From contig JADJMG010000031.1 in NCBI GenBank assembly GCA_016709725.1, forward strand, positions 154,256-218,255: a DNA stretch of 64,000 bases, in the 5' to 3' direction. Both the position numbers and the translations under genes were made by a program. Below, piece by piece: positions 52,597-61,543 of this stretch. This DNA is from Bacteroidota bacterium. GTDB taxonomy: Bacteria > Bacteroidota > Bacteroidia > AKYH767-A > OLB10. The stretch's first letter is position 1. Every line of letters starts with the position of its first letter. The notes beneath the pieces were generated by a model. That model worked only from the letters and a program-made list of their open reading frames with translations, was not told the DNA's origin and searched no databases.

Positions 52597-52680
52597 GGGG
52601 AATTAGCTCATCCCGATAGCTATCGGGAGGCTAGAGCGTCTCGACTTGTTGGGAAGGTCAATGGTTCAGTATCATTGCTC
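52597..52680 (+). pseudogene. Degenerate tRNA with a palindrome in the D-loop
   Basis: The first 14 bases are identical to the tRNA-Ala gene 96 bases downstream (acceptor strand and D-stem 5' side). The 18-bp palindrome TCCCGATAGCTATCGGGA then interrupts the D-loop at 52611-52628, and GGCTAGAGC resumes the D-arm. The anticodon arm does not pair well, and the 3' acceptor strand (TTGCTC) does not pair with GGGGAAT. It cannot be a working tRNA as written. Confidence 0.65.
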
Positions 52681-52692
52681 AAATAAATTAAT

Positions 52693-52765
52693 GGGGAATT
52701 AGCTCAGTTGGCTAGAGCGTTTGCATGGCATGCAAGAGGTCATCAGTTCGACTCCGATATTCTCA
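52693..52765 (+). tRNA. tRNA-Ala (GGC), 3' half reconstituted by an integrated element
   Basis: A full cloverleaf can be drawn. It has acceptor GGGGAAT, D-stem GCTC/GAGC, anticodon stem TTTGC/GCAAG with loop ATGGCAT (anticodon GGC at 52727-52729, T33 present), and a T-arm with loop TTCGACT. The G3:U70 alanine identity pair is present. Two defects are seen against the copy at 61544-61584: the T-stem has an A:C mismatch (ATCAG versus ATCGG), and the first acceptor pair is lost (A in place of C72). The original gene was evidently this 5' half joined to the right-hand 3' half. Confidence 0.9.
52724..52764 (+). repeat. Left attachment repeat (attL, inside tRNA-Ala)
   Basis: The first 21 bases (52724-52744) match the right copy exactly. 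Then A52745 differs from G61565, and the next 19 bases match again. Crossover therefore most likely lies in the first 21 bases, over the anticodon arm and variable loop. Confidence 0.85.
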
Positions 52766-52922
52766 CTGATAATCAACATTTAGATAGATTGTTTTTAAGT
52801 TTTTTAGTTTAGTGAAACATTAGTGAAACAATTTTTAATCCATTTGTATGGTTTATAGTAGAAACTATTAATTTTGGTGGTGATTAAATAAGTCTGTCGT
52901 GGGTAAAGGCAAAGAATAAACG

Positions 52923-53112
52923 ATGTCTACGTCAATTGTAATCGTTTTAATAATCTTATTATTTGGATGGTTTTGGAATTCTGAGACAAGTGAAAAAACA
53001 ATCAAGAAAATACTGATGGTAAACAACCAATATTGAACATGAAAAACTAAAAGAAATTCAATCATTAGAAGAAAAAATTGAATACTGTCACGAGAATGAG
53101 GGAGCTCCTTAG
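52923..53112 (+). CDS. Small predicted membrane protein, probably frameshifted
   Basis: ATG 52923 gives MSTSIVIVLIILLFGWFWNSE, one membrane helix, then a polar stretch. A shifted frame continues IEHEKLKEIQSLEEKIEYC, a short coiled coil, to a stop at 53112. Total is about 62 residues. It lies just inside the left end of the element. No homologue comes to mind. Confidence 0.35.
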
Positions 53113-53165
53113 TAAAAATCAAAGTTCTTTTTATTTGCTAGAATAGTTGTTGGGGGATTTAATTT

Positions 53166-53456
53166 TTGTTACTATTTATTTATACAAAAAATATAATATC
53201 GATAACTATAGCTGTTAATCAAACTTTGCTTTTATATTCATTTTTTGCATTTATTACTTATGGAACCTTGGAAAATTTTAGTAGTAATATAAAAAGTAAA
53301 GTTGTGTATTTCTTGCATCAAAACAATTTTTATTTTCAGATTGATTTAGAAAATTTAGTGTTAAGAAGGGAGAGTGTTTTAAAAAAAATCACCATGCTAG
53401 AAAATAATTTAAAGGAAATAAAATCAACGAATTATCAAAGGGAACTTGATAGTTAA
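53166..53456 (+). CDS. Hypothetical protein with membrane segment and coiled coil
   Basis: This is a 96-residue frame with a hydrophobic stretch (IAVNQTLLLYSFFAFITYG) and a C-terminal coil (RRESVLKKITMLENNLKEIKS). It has a layout like that of the small frame just upstream. I do not recognise it. The plausible helix plus coil composition is the only evidence that it is coding. Confidence 0.4.
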   Translation: MLLFIYTKNIISITIAVNQTLLLYSFFAFITYGTLENFSSNIKSKVVYFLHQNNFYFQIDLENLVLRRESVLKKITMLENNLKEIKSTNYQRELDS

Positions 53457-53569
53457 TTTCCATTTCCGAGGAGTGTAAATTAACTGTGCTATTTAATTTT
53501 GCTCAAGATGATGGCTTTATAATTAGATTGATTTGTATTTATAATATAAAGTCATCATTTTGCATGAGC

Positions 53570-54290
53570 CGCCGCCGGCACATCCTCAATTTTTTCAATT
53601 TGGTCGATCACCAATATATGGATAATTGCGAGACTCCGGCTGTTTTGATGGAGTGTCCATTTTTACTGATGTGCGTTGGGCCATGAGTTTCGGCCTATCT
53701 GAGTGATGCTGTTTTGTTCTTGGTTACTTTGCGCCTTGTCGGTGGAATCCCAATAGTATTTGTATAGATCACCTTGATATCGCTCGTATATTTAAAAATT
53801 ACATACCGGTAGTTGCGCCATGAATTTGTTACAATTGGATATTTGTTACCCCATTTACATCCAATGCATCAAGGTTGGTCTAAGCTAACTCTTTAGTGTC
53901 TGCCTTGTAAACAAGCTTCAAGTCCACCATAACTCCTTTTGATTTTTACTGGCACTATTTAAGTGAGTTACAATTTGTGTACGATACAACTTTGCCTTCG
54001 GCTCCTGGATAAGTCTAATAATAACTTCTTCAAACCCTTTCAGATTTCATCAACAACTACTGTCAACTTGTATTTTAATCTAACACAAAAGTTCGCTCCT
54101 TCACTCTCTAAACATACACGTAACTCTTTCTTGCCTTCTTAAGTAATTCCAAGATATACCTTCAACTTTTCCCTCAGTCTTTCTTCATAAAACATCGCAT
54201 CCATCCAACATACAATACCCTTCATCTAATGGCCGGCCTTGCCTTCCTTGATCTTAGAATACCGGTCTGTGATCTGCTGTAGTTGTGGGT
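53570..54290 (-). pseudogene. IS256-family transposase remnant, 5'-truncated
   Basis: No single frame is open, but translations of the minus strand across frames align in order with the IS256/Mutator transposases: ITDRYSKIKE, QGRPLDE and WMDAMFY (catalytic-domain start), EGKKEL, LESEGANF, QSCIVHK, SASKNQKE, DLKLVYKAD, WGNKYPIVTNSWRN, KVIYTNTI, RRKVTKNK and QLSIYW. The N-terminal 130 or so residues are missing. Multiple stops and frame changes mark it as dead. Terminal inverted repeats were not identified. Confidence 0.8.
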
Positions 54291-54412
54291 GGTCCATTTG
54301 TTTGTTGCTCCTGTTCTAAAAATTCTTTAGGCTGATGCACCGGCTTTACTGAAGGTGTTTCCTTTCGTGGCTTTTTCTTGAGTGCCTCATGCTCATTCAA
54401 TTTGTCTTTCAT
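54254..54412 (-). CDS. Short charged ORF overlapping the KAP gene end
   Basis: ATG 54412 opens a 52-residue frame starting MKDKLNEHEALKKKPRKET. It is Lys/Pro/Gln-rich and overlaps the last codons of the KAP gene. Its 3' part runs into the IS256 remnant, which may have truncated it. It may be a real small gene or a chance frame. Confidence 0.25.
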   Translation of the reverse strand: MKDKLNEHEALKKKPRKETPSVKPVHQPKEFLEQEQQTNGPPTTTADHRPVF

Positions 54413-56797
54413 TTGTGGTATTTAAAGATAAGTATTTTGCATAGCCGGTTAATTCTTTTAAATTTAAATTTATTGTTTTAAATTTAAAATTGACAGATTG
54501 GTTGTGTTTTAATTCTTTAAATAATTTATAGAATTCTTTAAATTCTCCTAAGTACAACCATTTACTTTCGTCCTGATCATTCAATATCTTTTCAAACTCT
54601 GTCCATTCTGAGAATATTGATAAGACAGCTTTGCTTACTACAAAATTATCCAAGTCTGACTGTTCCCTTCTTATCATAAATAATAGAAATCCATTTAAAT
54701 CTTTTTCCAAAATGAAATTCTTTATAATAGTAACAGCCTCAATAGATATTTCCTCTCGTCGATTAGATGTTCCATTTTCAATTCTTTCTGATATTATAAG
54801 TTTTGCATCATGGAATAATGGCCAAATTCCATTGTTAAACTCTGTGCTAGTTTCACAATATCTTTGAATATATCCAATTACTAGACTTTGTAATTCATTT
54901 TCCTTTAATACAAAATTATAATTACTCTTCTTTATATGACTAATTAATGCGGCTTCAAAATAAAATGGGAACTGAGCATTTTCAAAAAGTGATTTTATAA
55001 AGTTGGAAGGTCACTTAAAAGGAGGGCTATTGCTATATTTGGATTCAAATAATAATATCTTGCTAATTAGATCCTCAAAATCATAGCCAATAATATGTTC
55101 GGAATTATAATTGCGAATGAGCGATTTGGAATTTGCAAAATGAAAAATTGCTTGAATAATCTTTTCGAAATCTAGTTGATTGTCAAAGTCCTTTATTCTA
55201 AGGAATATGTCTCTAACTTCTAATTCTAGATTTCTTTGAACCCACTCGTTAATCTTACTAGTAAAACCACTTAAATCTAATTCTCTTGCTTTGCTAAATT
55301 CAATTTCAGAAAGTCTATCATTTAAAAGATAATATGAAAAATATCTTTCGAACTTACTAGGATAAACAACTGATAAATGAGTTCTGTCATTGAATCGATA
55401 AGTTCTGCCAATGGCGAAAATATTATCTATTAAAGCATAAACCTTTTCGATTTCATGGCTTGGAATAGCAAGTGACTCATAATTTTTCTTTAAATAATTT
55501 TCAAGTACTGTTTCTTGCATTTTAGTGATAATTGAAAAGGTTTCTTTTCTAGCCTCACTATTGATTTCAATCAATTCATATTTTGCAAAGTTGGAATTAT
55601 TTCTTACTGTGCTTTTAAGAAATACATGGGTTTTTTATAGAGCAACTCGTATACAGTTGGATATTTTATTCGGAGCATCTCCAGCTTTAGTAAGTCAAGA
55701 AAATCGACCTCGCCTAAAAGTGAATTTAAGTTTAGTAATAATGAATTTGATAACCTAGTGACATCCCTCATTGATTCGAGCCAGATACCTAAAAAATTGA
55801 ATTTGTGGTTGACAAACTTAAAATACTAGATTCTATTTCTTTGTGAAATTTTAGTGGAAATACTTCCTTCAATTTCTCAACTAATTTAGTTTTTAGTACG
55901 ATTTTTTTTAATATGGCAAGGTCACTTCAATTTGAAAAATCTTTTCCAAATATTGATACTCTGAATATGAAGAGTGCATTTTCAAAGCATTTACGACATA
56001 AGCTCGGTCATAACTAACAATAAAATAAGTGTTGTGGAAATTCGCGGTATTTCTTATTAGTCTTATTACTTCAACTATTTCATCTTTATCAAGTCGATCC
56101 AAATCATCAATGTAAACTATTATTTTATTATCTATTTTATTAAGAGATATGTTGATTTCGTCATATAGTTTGTTTAATGAGTCATCACCAAATAAAGTAT
56201 TGATAGAAGTTAGTATAGCTTGAGTAGTTTTATTGTCATTTAATTTAACTAATTTTTTTGAATATGAAGCTAAAAGTCTCGAAAGGGAAGAGTGGAATGG
56301 TCTAATTCCTTCTTGAAGTGTATCAAAAAAGTCTTGAATAATTGCATTAGGTGAATTACTATTCCAAGGATTAAAATTTATTTCCACTAAATCTTCTTTT
56401 TTCAATTTGCTTTTTAACAGATTAATAAATGAAGTTTTACCTGAGCCCCACGCACCATTAATGCCTATTGCAAAGATTTAGTAAAATTACTTTCATTTAT
56501 TTTTGAAGCTAACAAATTTGCATAAGTACTATATCCAAGTTCATCTTCATTGGCTCCTAAAACAGGTTCATCACTGAAGAATCCGATTTTAGTTTCATGT
56601 CTTTTTTTCTTTCTAAAAATTAAGGGTAGAGAATTTAAGGCTGAAATAATAAATATTGAGTCAAAATACATAAAGTGCGGACAACACGAAAATGCAGTAA
56701 AAATCCATTCATCGTCATAAAATCTATATACAAAATATATAACACTTGATATATATAGTATAATAATTATATTGATAGAGGGGATGTAATTCCTCAT
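54393..56797 (-). CDS. KAP-family P-loop NTPase, frameshifted
   Basis: From ATG 56797 two membrane helices (SINIIIILYISSVIYFVY; FIISALNSLPLIF) precede EPVLGANEDELGYSTYANLLA and, across an indel at about 56465, FAIGINGAWGSGKTSFINLL, the Walker A of the KAP fold. NFNPWNSNSPNAIIQDFF and the Walker B motif IIVYIDDLDRLDKDEI follow. The C-terminal part has the usual WLESMRDVTRLSNSLLLNL, LRIKYPTVYELLYKKP and RYFSYYLLNDRLSEIEFSKA, ending at 54393. The reconstructed length is about 795 residues with at least five indels. KAP NTPases often sit in mobile or defence contexts (for example PifA). The upstream partner is the nuclease gene. Confidence 0.85.
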
Positions 56798-57079
56798 TCT
56801 TTTATGTTGAAAATCAGCGTTGCTATGATTAGAATTAGAAAAATTGAGTCATTGTACAAGTTTGATTTTACAAAGCTCAATCCATAGCGTACGATTGTTT
56901 CTGTTAGAATTTTTCTAAAGCTTCGTTAAAAATTATAAAAGCAAAAGTCAAGAATATTAGAACTATTTTTTTTTTCAAATAAAAATTTGTAGATTGAATC
57001 GTTTAATTTCATATATTTATTTTGAGTTGATGAACATTATGGTTTAGGCATTGATTTCATCATGAAATAGTATTAATTG

Positions 57080-57943
57080 TTAATGGTAGAAAATTTCCTT
57101 GTCGTTTTCTGCTAGATTTTCGCCTATGTTACAATCAATATTTACGTAATATATTCTATCTGTAAACCTAACTTGTTTGTGCTCTCCGGGTTTTCTTTCT
57201 AAAAGTTTTTTGATTACTTCTTCTGGAATTTTCCCATGAAGCTGATTCAATATTTCAATATCAAAATCAAATGTGACTACGAATTCGTCATTGTGTAATG
57301 TCAAACCAGTAGAAGTTGTGAACATTAGATCTTCCAATTGAGTAATGTGATCAATTGGTGTTTTAGGGAAGATTAAACTTTTAAACGAATCGAAGCCTAA
57401 TCTTTTTAAATGTAATCCTAAATCTTTGGCTAAATGAAAAGGATTACTACTCAATACATTTTCGGGAGCTAAACACTTTTTCAATGTATCCCAATTAATT
57501 GGCAAAGCTGTCAACGGAATGTGAATCATTGGCTTTACTTCTTCTATATTATACAATACAAATTCTAAACCGTTACACAATGCATAATACTTAACCCTAA
57601 CTTCACTGTGTATTGCATAAGAATATGCTTGCTCTGTATGATTTGAATTTGTTATTTTTTCTAATGGTGATTTTGCGTCAAGAATCCATGCTGGCTTACC
57701 ATTTACTTCAAATAAGTAATCGGGAATTATATGAATTGGTTTACGTTGACTTCCAATAGAAACAAATGGATGTAATAATTTTCGACTACGTATAATTTGA
57801 TTTGGTAAGTTAGCAGTATATCCCAGTCCTTTTATAATTGGAACAATAATCTCTTCCCTAACTGAATCTTCTTTAAATTCAGGTTGAAGCAATAAGTCAA
57901 AATTAAATCCCTCTAATACATTGTATAATTTTTCTGAATTCAT
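57080..57943 (-). CDS. HsdR-N-type PD-(D/E)XK nuclease domain protein
   Basis: This intact 287-residue protein resembles the N-terminal nuclease domain of type I restriction R subunits. It has EDSVREEIIVPIIKGLGY at residues 25-42, then the catalytic pattern IPDYLFEVNGKPAWILDAKSP with Pro74-Asp75 and Asp89-x-Lys91. HTEQAYSYAIHSEVRVKYYALCNGLEF is the downstream helix/strand. There is no helicase domain. The C-terminal 80 residues (VTFDFDIEILNQLHGKIPEE...) form a domain I do not recognise. It lies 282 bases upstream of the KAP gene on the same strand and is the first cargo gene. Confidence 0.82.
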   Translation of the reverse strand: MNSEKLYNVLEGFNFDLLLQPEFKEDSVREEIIVPIIKGLGYTANLPNQIIRSRKLLHPFVSIGSQRKPIHIIPDYLFEVNGKPAWILDAKSPLEKITNSNHTEQAYSYAIHSEVRVKYYALCNGLEFVLYNIEEVKPMIHIPLTALPINWDTLKKCLAPENVLSSNPFHLAKDLGLHLKRLGFDSFKSLIFPKTPIDHITQLEDLMFTTSTGLTLHNDEFVVTFDFDIEILNQLHGKIPEEVIKKLLERKPGEHKQVRFTDRIYYVNIDCNIGENLAENDKEIFYH

Positions 57944-58413
57944 AGGAATTAGTAATTCTTACCAAATAAAATTTGAAAGAGTCTTTATATATTAGTTGTT
58001 AGTTAAGTAAAAATCGCATCGACTTTAATTAGCAAATAAAAATACCAATAAAATGCATGAAAAAGAGAATAAAGCTCTTTAAATTTTGAATAGGACGATT
58101 AATGAAATAATACACTAAAGTTAATATATTATGTTGTTTTCCTCTTGAATAGCTAATCTTATACTGAAAAGAGAGAGCAAGAAAAACATATCTAAAAACC
58201 AACGAAAAAGCCATTGAAAAACATCTAAAAGCGATCTTTTATAATTCATATATAATTGATTATAAAATATTTGGTATAGACAAAGGTGTAATTTTCAAAA
58301 ATACGGATAATTGAAATATTTCATTAGTCGATTCTAGTTGTTTTAATTCGAAAATTTAACCTCAATTTATAAAGCACATTGGAAAATTTAAAAAAGTAAT
58401 TGTTAGATAAGGA
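57944..58413. other. AT-rich gap upstream of the nuclease gene
   Basis: This is AT-rich sequence without a supported gene. A 61-codon minus-strand frame at 58029-58214 has no recognisable features. Promoters for the nuclease/KAP pair should be here, but I could not find a clear TAnnTTTG with a spaced TTG. Confidence 0.4.
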
Positions 58414-58592
58414 CACACCGAGGGTATACAAGGTACTCCCCTCGGTGTGCCTTGTTTCCGAACGGCATACCGTTCGGGGGAAACTCTGGATCGGGTTCCC
58501 CGATGCTGAAGTATTAAAATAAAGGGGCTTTTCAGCCCCTTTAACATCGGTTCAACCCGATTTCAAGGCAGGTTTCCAATCGCACCTTGAAA
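58414..58592. other. Block of four strong hairpins, candidate origin (dso/oriT) or structured RNA
   Basis: Hairpin 1: CACACCGAGGG/CCCTCGGTGTG (58414-58424/58439-58449, 14-base loop). Hairpin 2: CCGAACGG/CCGTTCGG (58458-58465/58470-58477, loop CATA). Hairpin 3 is nested: ATCGGGTT/AACCCGAT (58490-58497/58554-58561) encloses CCGATG/CATCGG and AAAGGGGCT/AGCCCCTTT. Hairpin 4: TTTCAAGG/CCTTGAAA (58561-58568/58585-58592). It is GC-rich inside AT-rich sequence and ends 33 bases past the stop of the HUH Rep gene. The innermost stem of hairpin 3, followed on the minus strand by a T-rich stretch, could also serve as the rep terminator. Confidence 0.7.
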
Positions 58593-58624
58593 CTTCTTTA
58601 AATGCACTTATTTAGTTTGCTAAA

Positions 58625-59146
58625 TTATTTCCAAACTATGTTTGTTATAACAGTAAAATCTTTACCAGACTTTTTAAATTTATGTCTTTTCAACTTCTTT
58701 TTATTTGCCTGAACTCTTGTAATATTTGCAATGCGAACTCGCTTTCTCAAAATATCCCAGTCAGCAACTTCTTTCAGTAAATATTTGGTGCAATAATTAG
58801 ACGCCCCTTTATCAGGTTGGTAACTTTCTAATCTAATTCTTTGCCACTTGTTTCACTTTTGCCACCAGTTACTTTTTGCCAAAGCTGAATTATCAAATCA
58901 TAGGGACAATGCTCAGGAACATTAATAAGTGCATGAGTATGAAAACCATCCTTCAGCTTTATACTTTTCAGCAACCCAAAACAAAGTACATTTACAGTAC
59001 TTTGTTATTTCGAAATGAAATCTTTCCATTACTCGACGTGCTGATTTCAATGTCAATTCATAGCCAGTTGTACATGTTGCAAAAATATGTCCATTCCATT
59101 TCTCCAAGAAATTTAGAATAGTGATCTCGAGTGTTTTCTTTTTCAT
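58625..59146 (-). CDS. HUH-type replication initiator (Rep), frameshifted
   Basis: From ATG 59146 one frame gives MKKKTLEITILNFLEKWNG, then HIFATCTTGYELTLKSARRVMERFH (Rep motif I region) and TLFWVAEKYKAEG. A shifted frame gives GFHTHALINVPEHCPYDLII, whose HTH is the HUH metal motif. A third gives WQRIRLESYQPDKGASNY and CTKYLLKEVADWDIL, the Tyr motif (YCTKYLLK), and ends at 58625. This order (motif I, HUH, Y-x-x-K-Y) is that of rolling-circle Rep/relaxase-like initiators. It is about 172 residues with two indels. It lies beside a hairpin block that could be its origin. Confidence 0.68.
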
Positions 59147-59407
59147 CTTTCACTGATCCATTTATCCAATTCAACTCTATTGAAAATAATATTTTTGCCT
59201 GGTTTATGAAATGGAATACGTCCATTTCTTGTATATGTATAGCGTATGAAATGATAAATTCAAGTATTCGGCTGCTTCGAATAGTCAAATTTTTCTTTTT
59301 CGCTTTCATTCCCTTTTAAAACATGTTTTAAAAGTTCTTCTGAAAACAGTCTTTCTAATTAGACCTTCCAGTTCTTCTTTTGGTATCTGAACTAAGTTTA
59401 AACTCAT
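59058..59407 (-). CDS. Excisionase-like HTH_17 protein, frameshifted
   Basis: ATG 59407 opens MSLNLVQIPKEELEGLIRKTV, the helical lead-in common to excisionase/HTH proteins of Bacteroidota elements. In shifted frames it continues FEAAEYLNLSFHTLYIYT and RNGRIPFHKPGKNIIFNRVELDKWI, the MerR-like winged helix of the HTH_17 family, and then KDEKENTRDHYSKF. The order and residues fit an element-encoded Xis, which would direct excision together with the integrase. Its 3' end overlaps the rep start. At least two indels are needed. Confidence 0.65.
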
Positions 59408-59505
59408 CTTGCATTGATTTTCCTGTAAAAAAACATCAATATTCAGCGTGTGAATGTCATTCATGTCATGACATACGAAAACACTTAAAATCAACTAGTA
59501 AAATT

Positions 59506-60189
59506 TTAAATTAATCCAAGTTTTAAGCTCAAAAAATTATACATCTTAGATTTCTCTGTTGTGTTGTAATCATTCATTCTTTGAAAAGTCCGAAGATTCC
59601 TATCCACATTTAAAAGCAATTTGCTTATGAGCATAAAAGTTTTAAAATCATTTTTGTACTCAATCTTCAATAAATTTTTATCAGTCAAATATTTGAACAA
59701 CGCAACTACTTCAATTCCTGATTGACGATCTAAAGTCCTCCATTCCATTCTACCCTCTGAATTTACTAGATAGTTATTTTCGATTAATCCTTCTTTAACT
59801 TGCTCTGCTTTTAACTTATCTATGAATAAATCTGAAAATTGTAAAAGATTTTGATCCTCAAAAACTACTTTGTGATTAATCCGATCATTGAAAATTAAGT
59901 CATCTAATTTAAATATTAGTTTCTTAAATACTTCTCTATACTTTTCGTTATCTTCTTTAGAATAAAACCTAATTTCGAATTCATACTTCATGAAATAAAG
60001 AACTTTTAATCGAATAACTGGATTAGGGTACCAAGTTAAAACTGCATCCAACTCAGATAAGTCCGTGCCAAAACACTCTCGAACCAATTTAAACTCTTCC
60101 CAAGTGAATAATTTGTATTTAGTCACAATAATTACACAAAAAGGGTATTCTACCCCTTCATAATTAAAATAAGAATATTCTTTATCCAT
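59506..60189 (-). CDS. Hypothetical protein beside the integrase (RteC-like?)
   Basis: This intact 227-residue protein is rich in Lys, Glu, Leu and aromatic residues, without membrane segments. It starts 3 bases after the integrase stop and must be its operon partner. The C-terminal 90 residues (GRMEWRTLDRQSGIEVVALFKYLTD ... RTFQRMNDYNTTEKSKMYNFL) recall the C-terminal region of RteC-type regulators of Bacteroides mobile elements. I consider that resemblance weak. Function not assigned. Confidence 0.55.
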   Translation of the reverse strand: MDKEYSYFNYEGVEYPFCVIIVTKYKLFTWEEFKLVRECFGTDLSELDAVLTWYPNPVIRLKVLYFMKYEFEIRFYSKEDNEKYREVFKKLIFKLDDLIFNDRINHKVVFEDQNLLQFSDLFIDKLKAEQVKEGLIENNYLVNSEGRMEWRTLDRQSGIEVVALFKYLTDKNLLKIEYKNDFKTFMLISKLLLNVDRNLRTFQRMNDYNTTEKSKMYNFLSLKLGLI

Positions 60190-60192
60190 AAT

Positions 60193-61408
60193 TTACAAAT
60201 CACAAAAAGCTTGATCAAGTTGTTTATTTTCAAATTGTTTTAAATAGGTTTCTGTAATCAATTCTCCTTTATGCCCTAGTGCTTGACTTATTAAGGATAA
60301 TGATTTTCCCTGATGATAAGAAATCGTTGCAAAAGAATGACGTGCTGCATAGGTGGTGAATTTTTCAGGAATTCAAGTTCTTCTGAAATTTCCCTAAACA
60401 AGTATTAACGTATTTTAAAACTTTTCACTCTTCTATTTAATATCTGAATTGGAGTTTTTATGAATATCGATTTTTAAAATTGGGAAAATATAATCTTCAT
60501 TCGAAGGCATGCTTTCAATATACTTATCAAAATAATTTTAGCTTTCGGAATCAACTCTAATACAAAGGTGTCTTTTGTTTTGTTCGAGTGTAGCTGAGTT
60601 GATTATTTTAATGTTTTTAAGCTTTAGCAAAATTAAATCATTGAAATTTATTCCTCTGCAATAATAACTAACTAGGAATATGTCTTTAGCTAAGTCTGTG
60701 AATGATCCATATTTCGTTTCATGTTTTTCAATAGCTCTTATTTGATCCAATGTTAACGCTCTCTTTTTTGTTTTCTCCTTTCTATATTTTGGAAATGTAA
60801 TGGAAGAAAAAGGATCAACTTCTTTCGAAATTAATTCATATTTCTTAGCTTCATTAATTAACGTTTTGAATGTTCTTAAATAATTAAATACACTATTAAG
60901 CATATTCCCCTTTGCTTAACAACCAAGATTCATAGGTTAATAAATAGGTGGGTGTTAAGTCATGAAATTCTAAATCTTCACCTTCTCTAAATGATTTGAA
61001 TTGATTGTATGCAGATTTAAATACACTCGCAGTTCCAATATTACCTTTGAGATTTTTTACGCTGAATATGTTCTTCCAAAAACTCAAAAACTGTTGTCTT
61101 ATTTATTTTTCCTTAGGAATTAAATGTTCAGCTAGTTCTTTTATAGTAAATGGCTTTTCAGCTTTCTTATAATCTAGTAGAACTTCGAAGGCATTACTTT
61201 TAATTTTTTCACAATAAGAGCGCAAATCATAAAAAGCTCTTGCACTCTTCTTAGGCGACTCTTTGACAGAATCCCAATCCTCTGGACGAATCCAGTATTT
61301 AAGTGCTATTTCCTTTTTTAAACGATCCTTAACAACTCTTAATGTCAACTGACAACTGCCATCAGTACGAACTTGATCCTTTCTTAAAACTAGTTTAATT
61401 GTAGCCAT
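60193..61408 (-). CDS. Tyrosine recombinase (integrase), frameshifted
   Basis: ATG 61408 opens MATIKLVLRKDQVRTDGSCQ, an arm-binding N-terminus typical of Bacteroidota integrases. The SAM-like core-binding domain follows in a second frame (SAYNQFKSFREGEDLEFHDL). The catalytic domain has the first Arg in YYCRGINFNDLILLK and the HxxR-type box TTYAARHSFATISYHQGKS. It ends with LGHKGELITETYLKQFENK, Tyr being the nucleophile, before the stop at 60193. Four or more indels interrupt it. It lies beside the right attachment repeat, as an integrase should. Confidence 0.85.
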
Positions 61409-61543
61409 AGTGAAACATTAGTGAAACATTTATACCTAATAACCCTTTTATATACGAAGATCAAAGGTAATAATATTTTACAATACATTGAACTACTAAT
61501 AAATACATACAAACAGCTAAGATCAACTAGTAAAATAATACTT

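Noticed and set aside
52868..53122. 84-codon minus-strand frame at the left end of the element
   Set aside because: The opposite strand gives a more plausible membrane helix plus coiled coil; this frame is hydrophobic antisense.
58029..58214. 61-codon hydrophobic frame upstream of the nuclease
   Set aside because: Composition is that of AT-rich noncoding DNA, and no motif is seen.
58414..58592. Retron msr-msd region
   Set aside because: No reverse transcriptase is found anywhere in the element; a Rep origin or RNA is more consistent.
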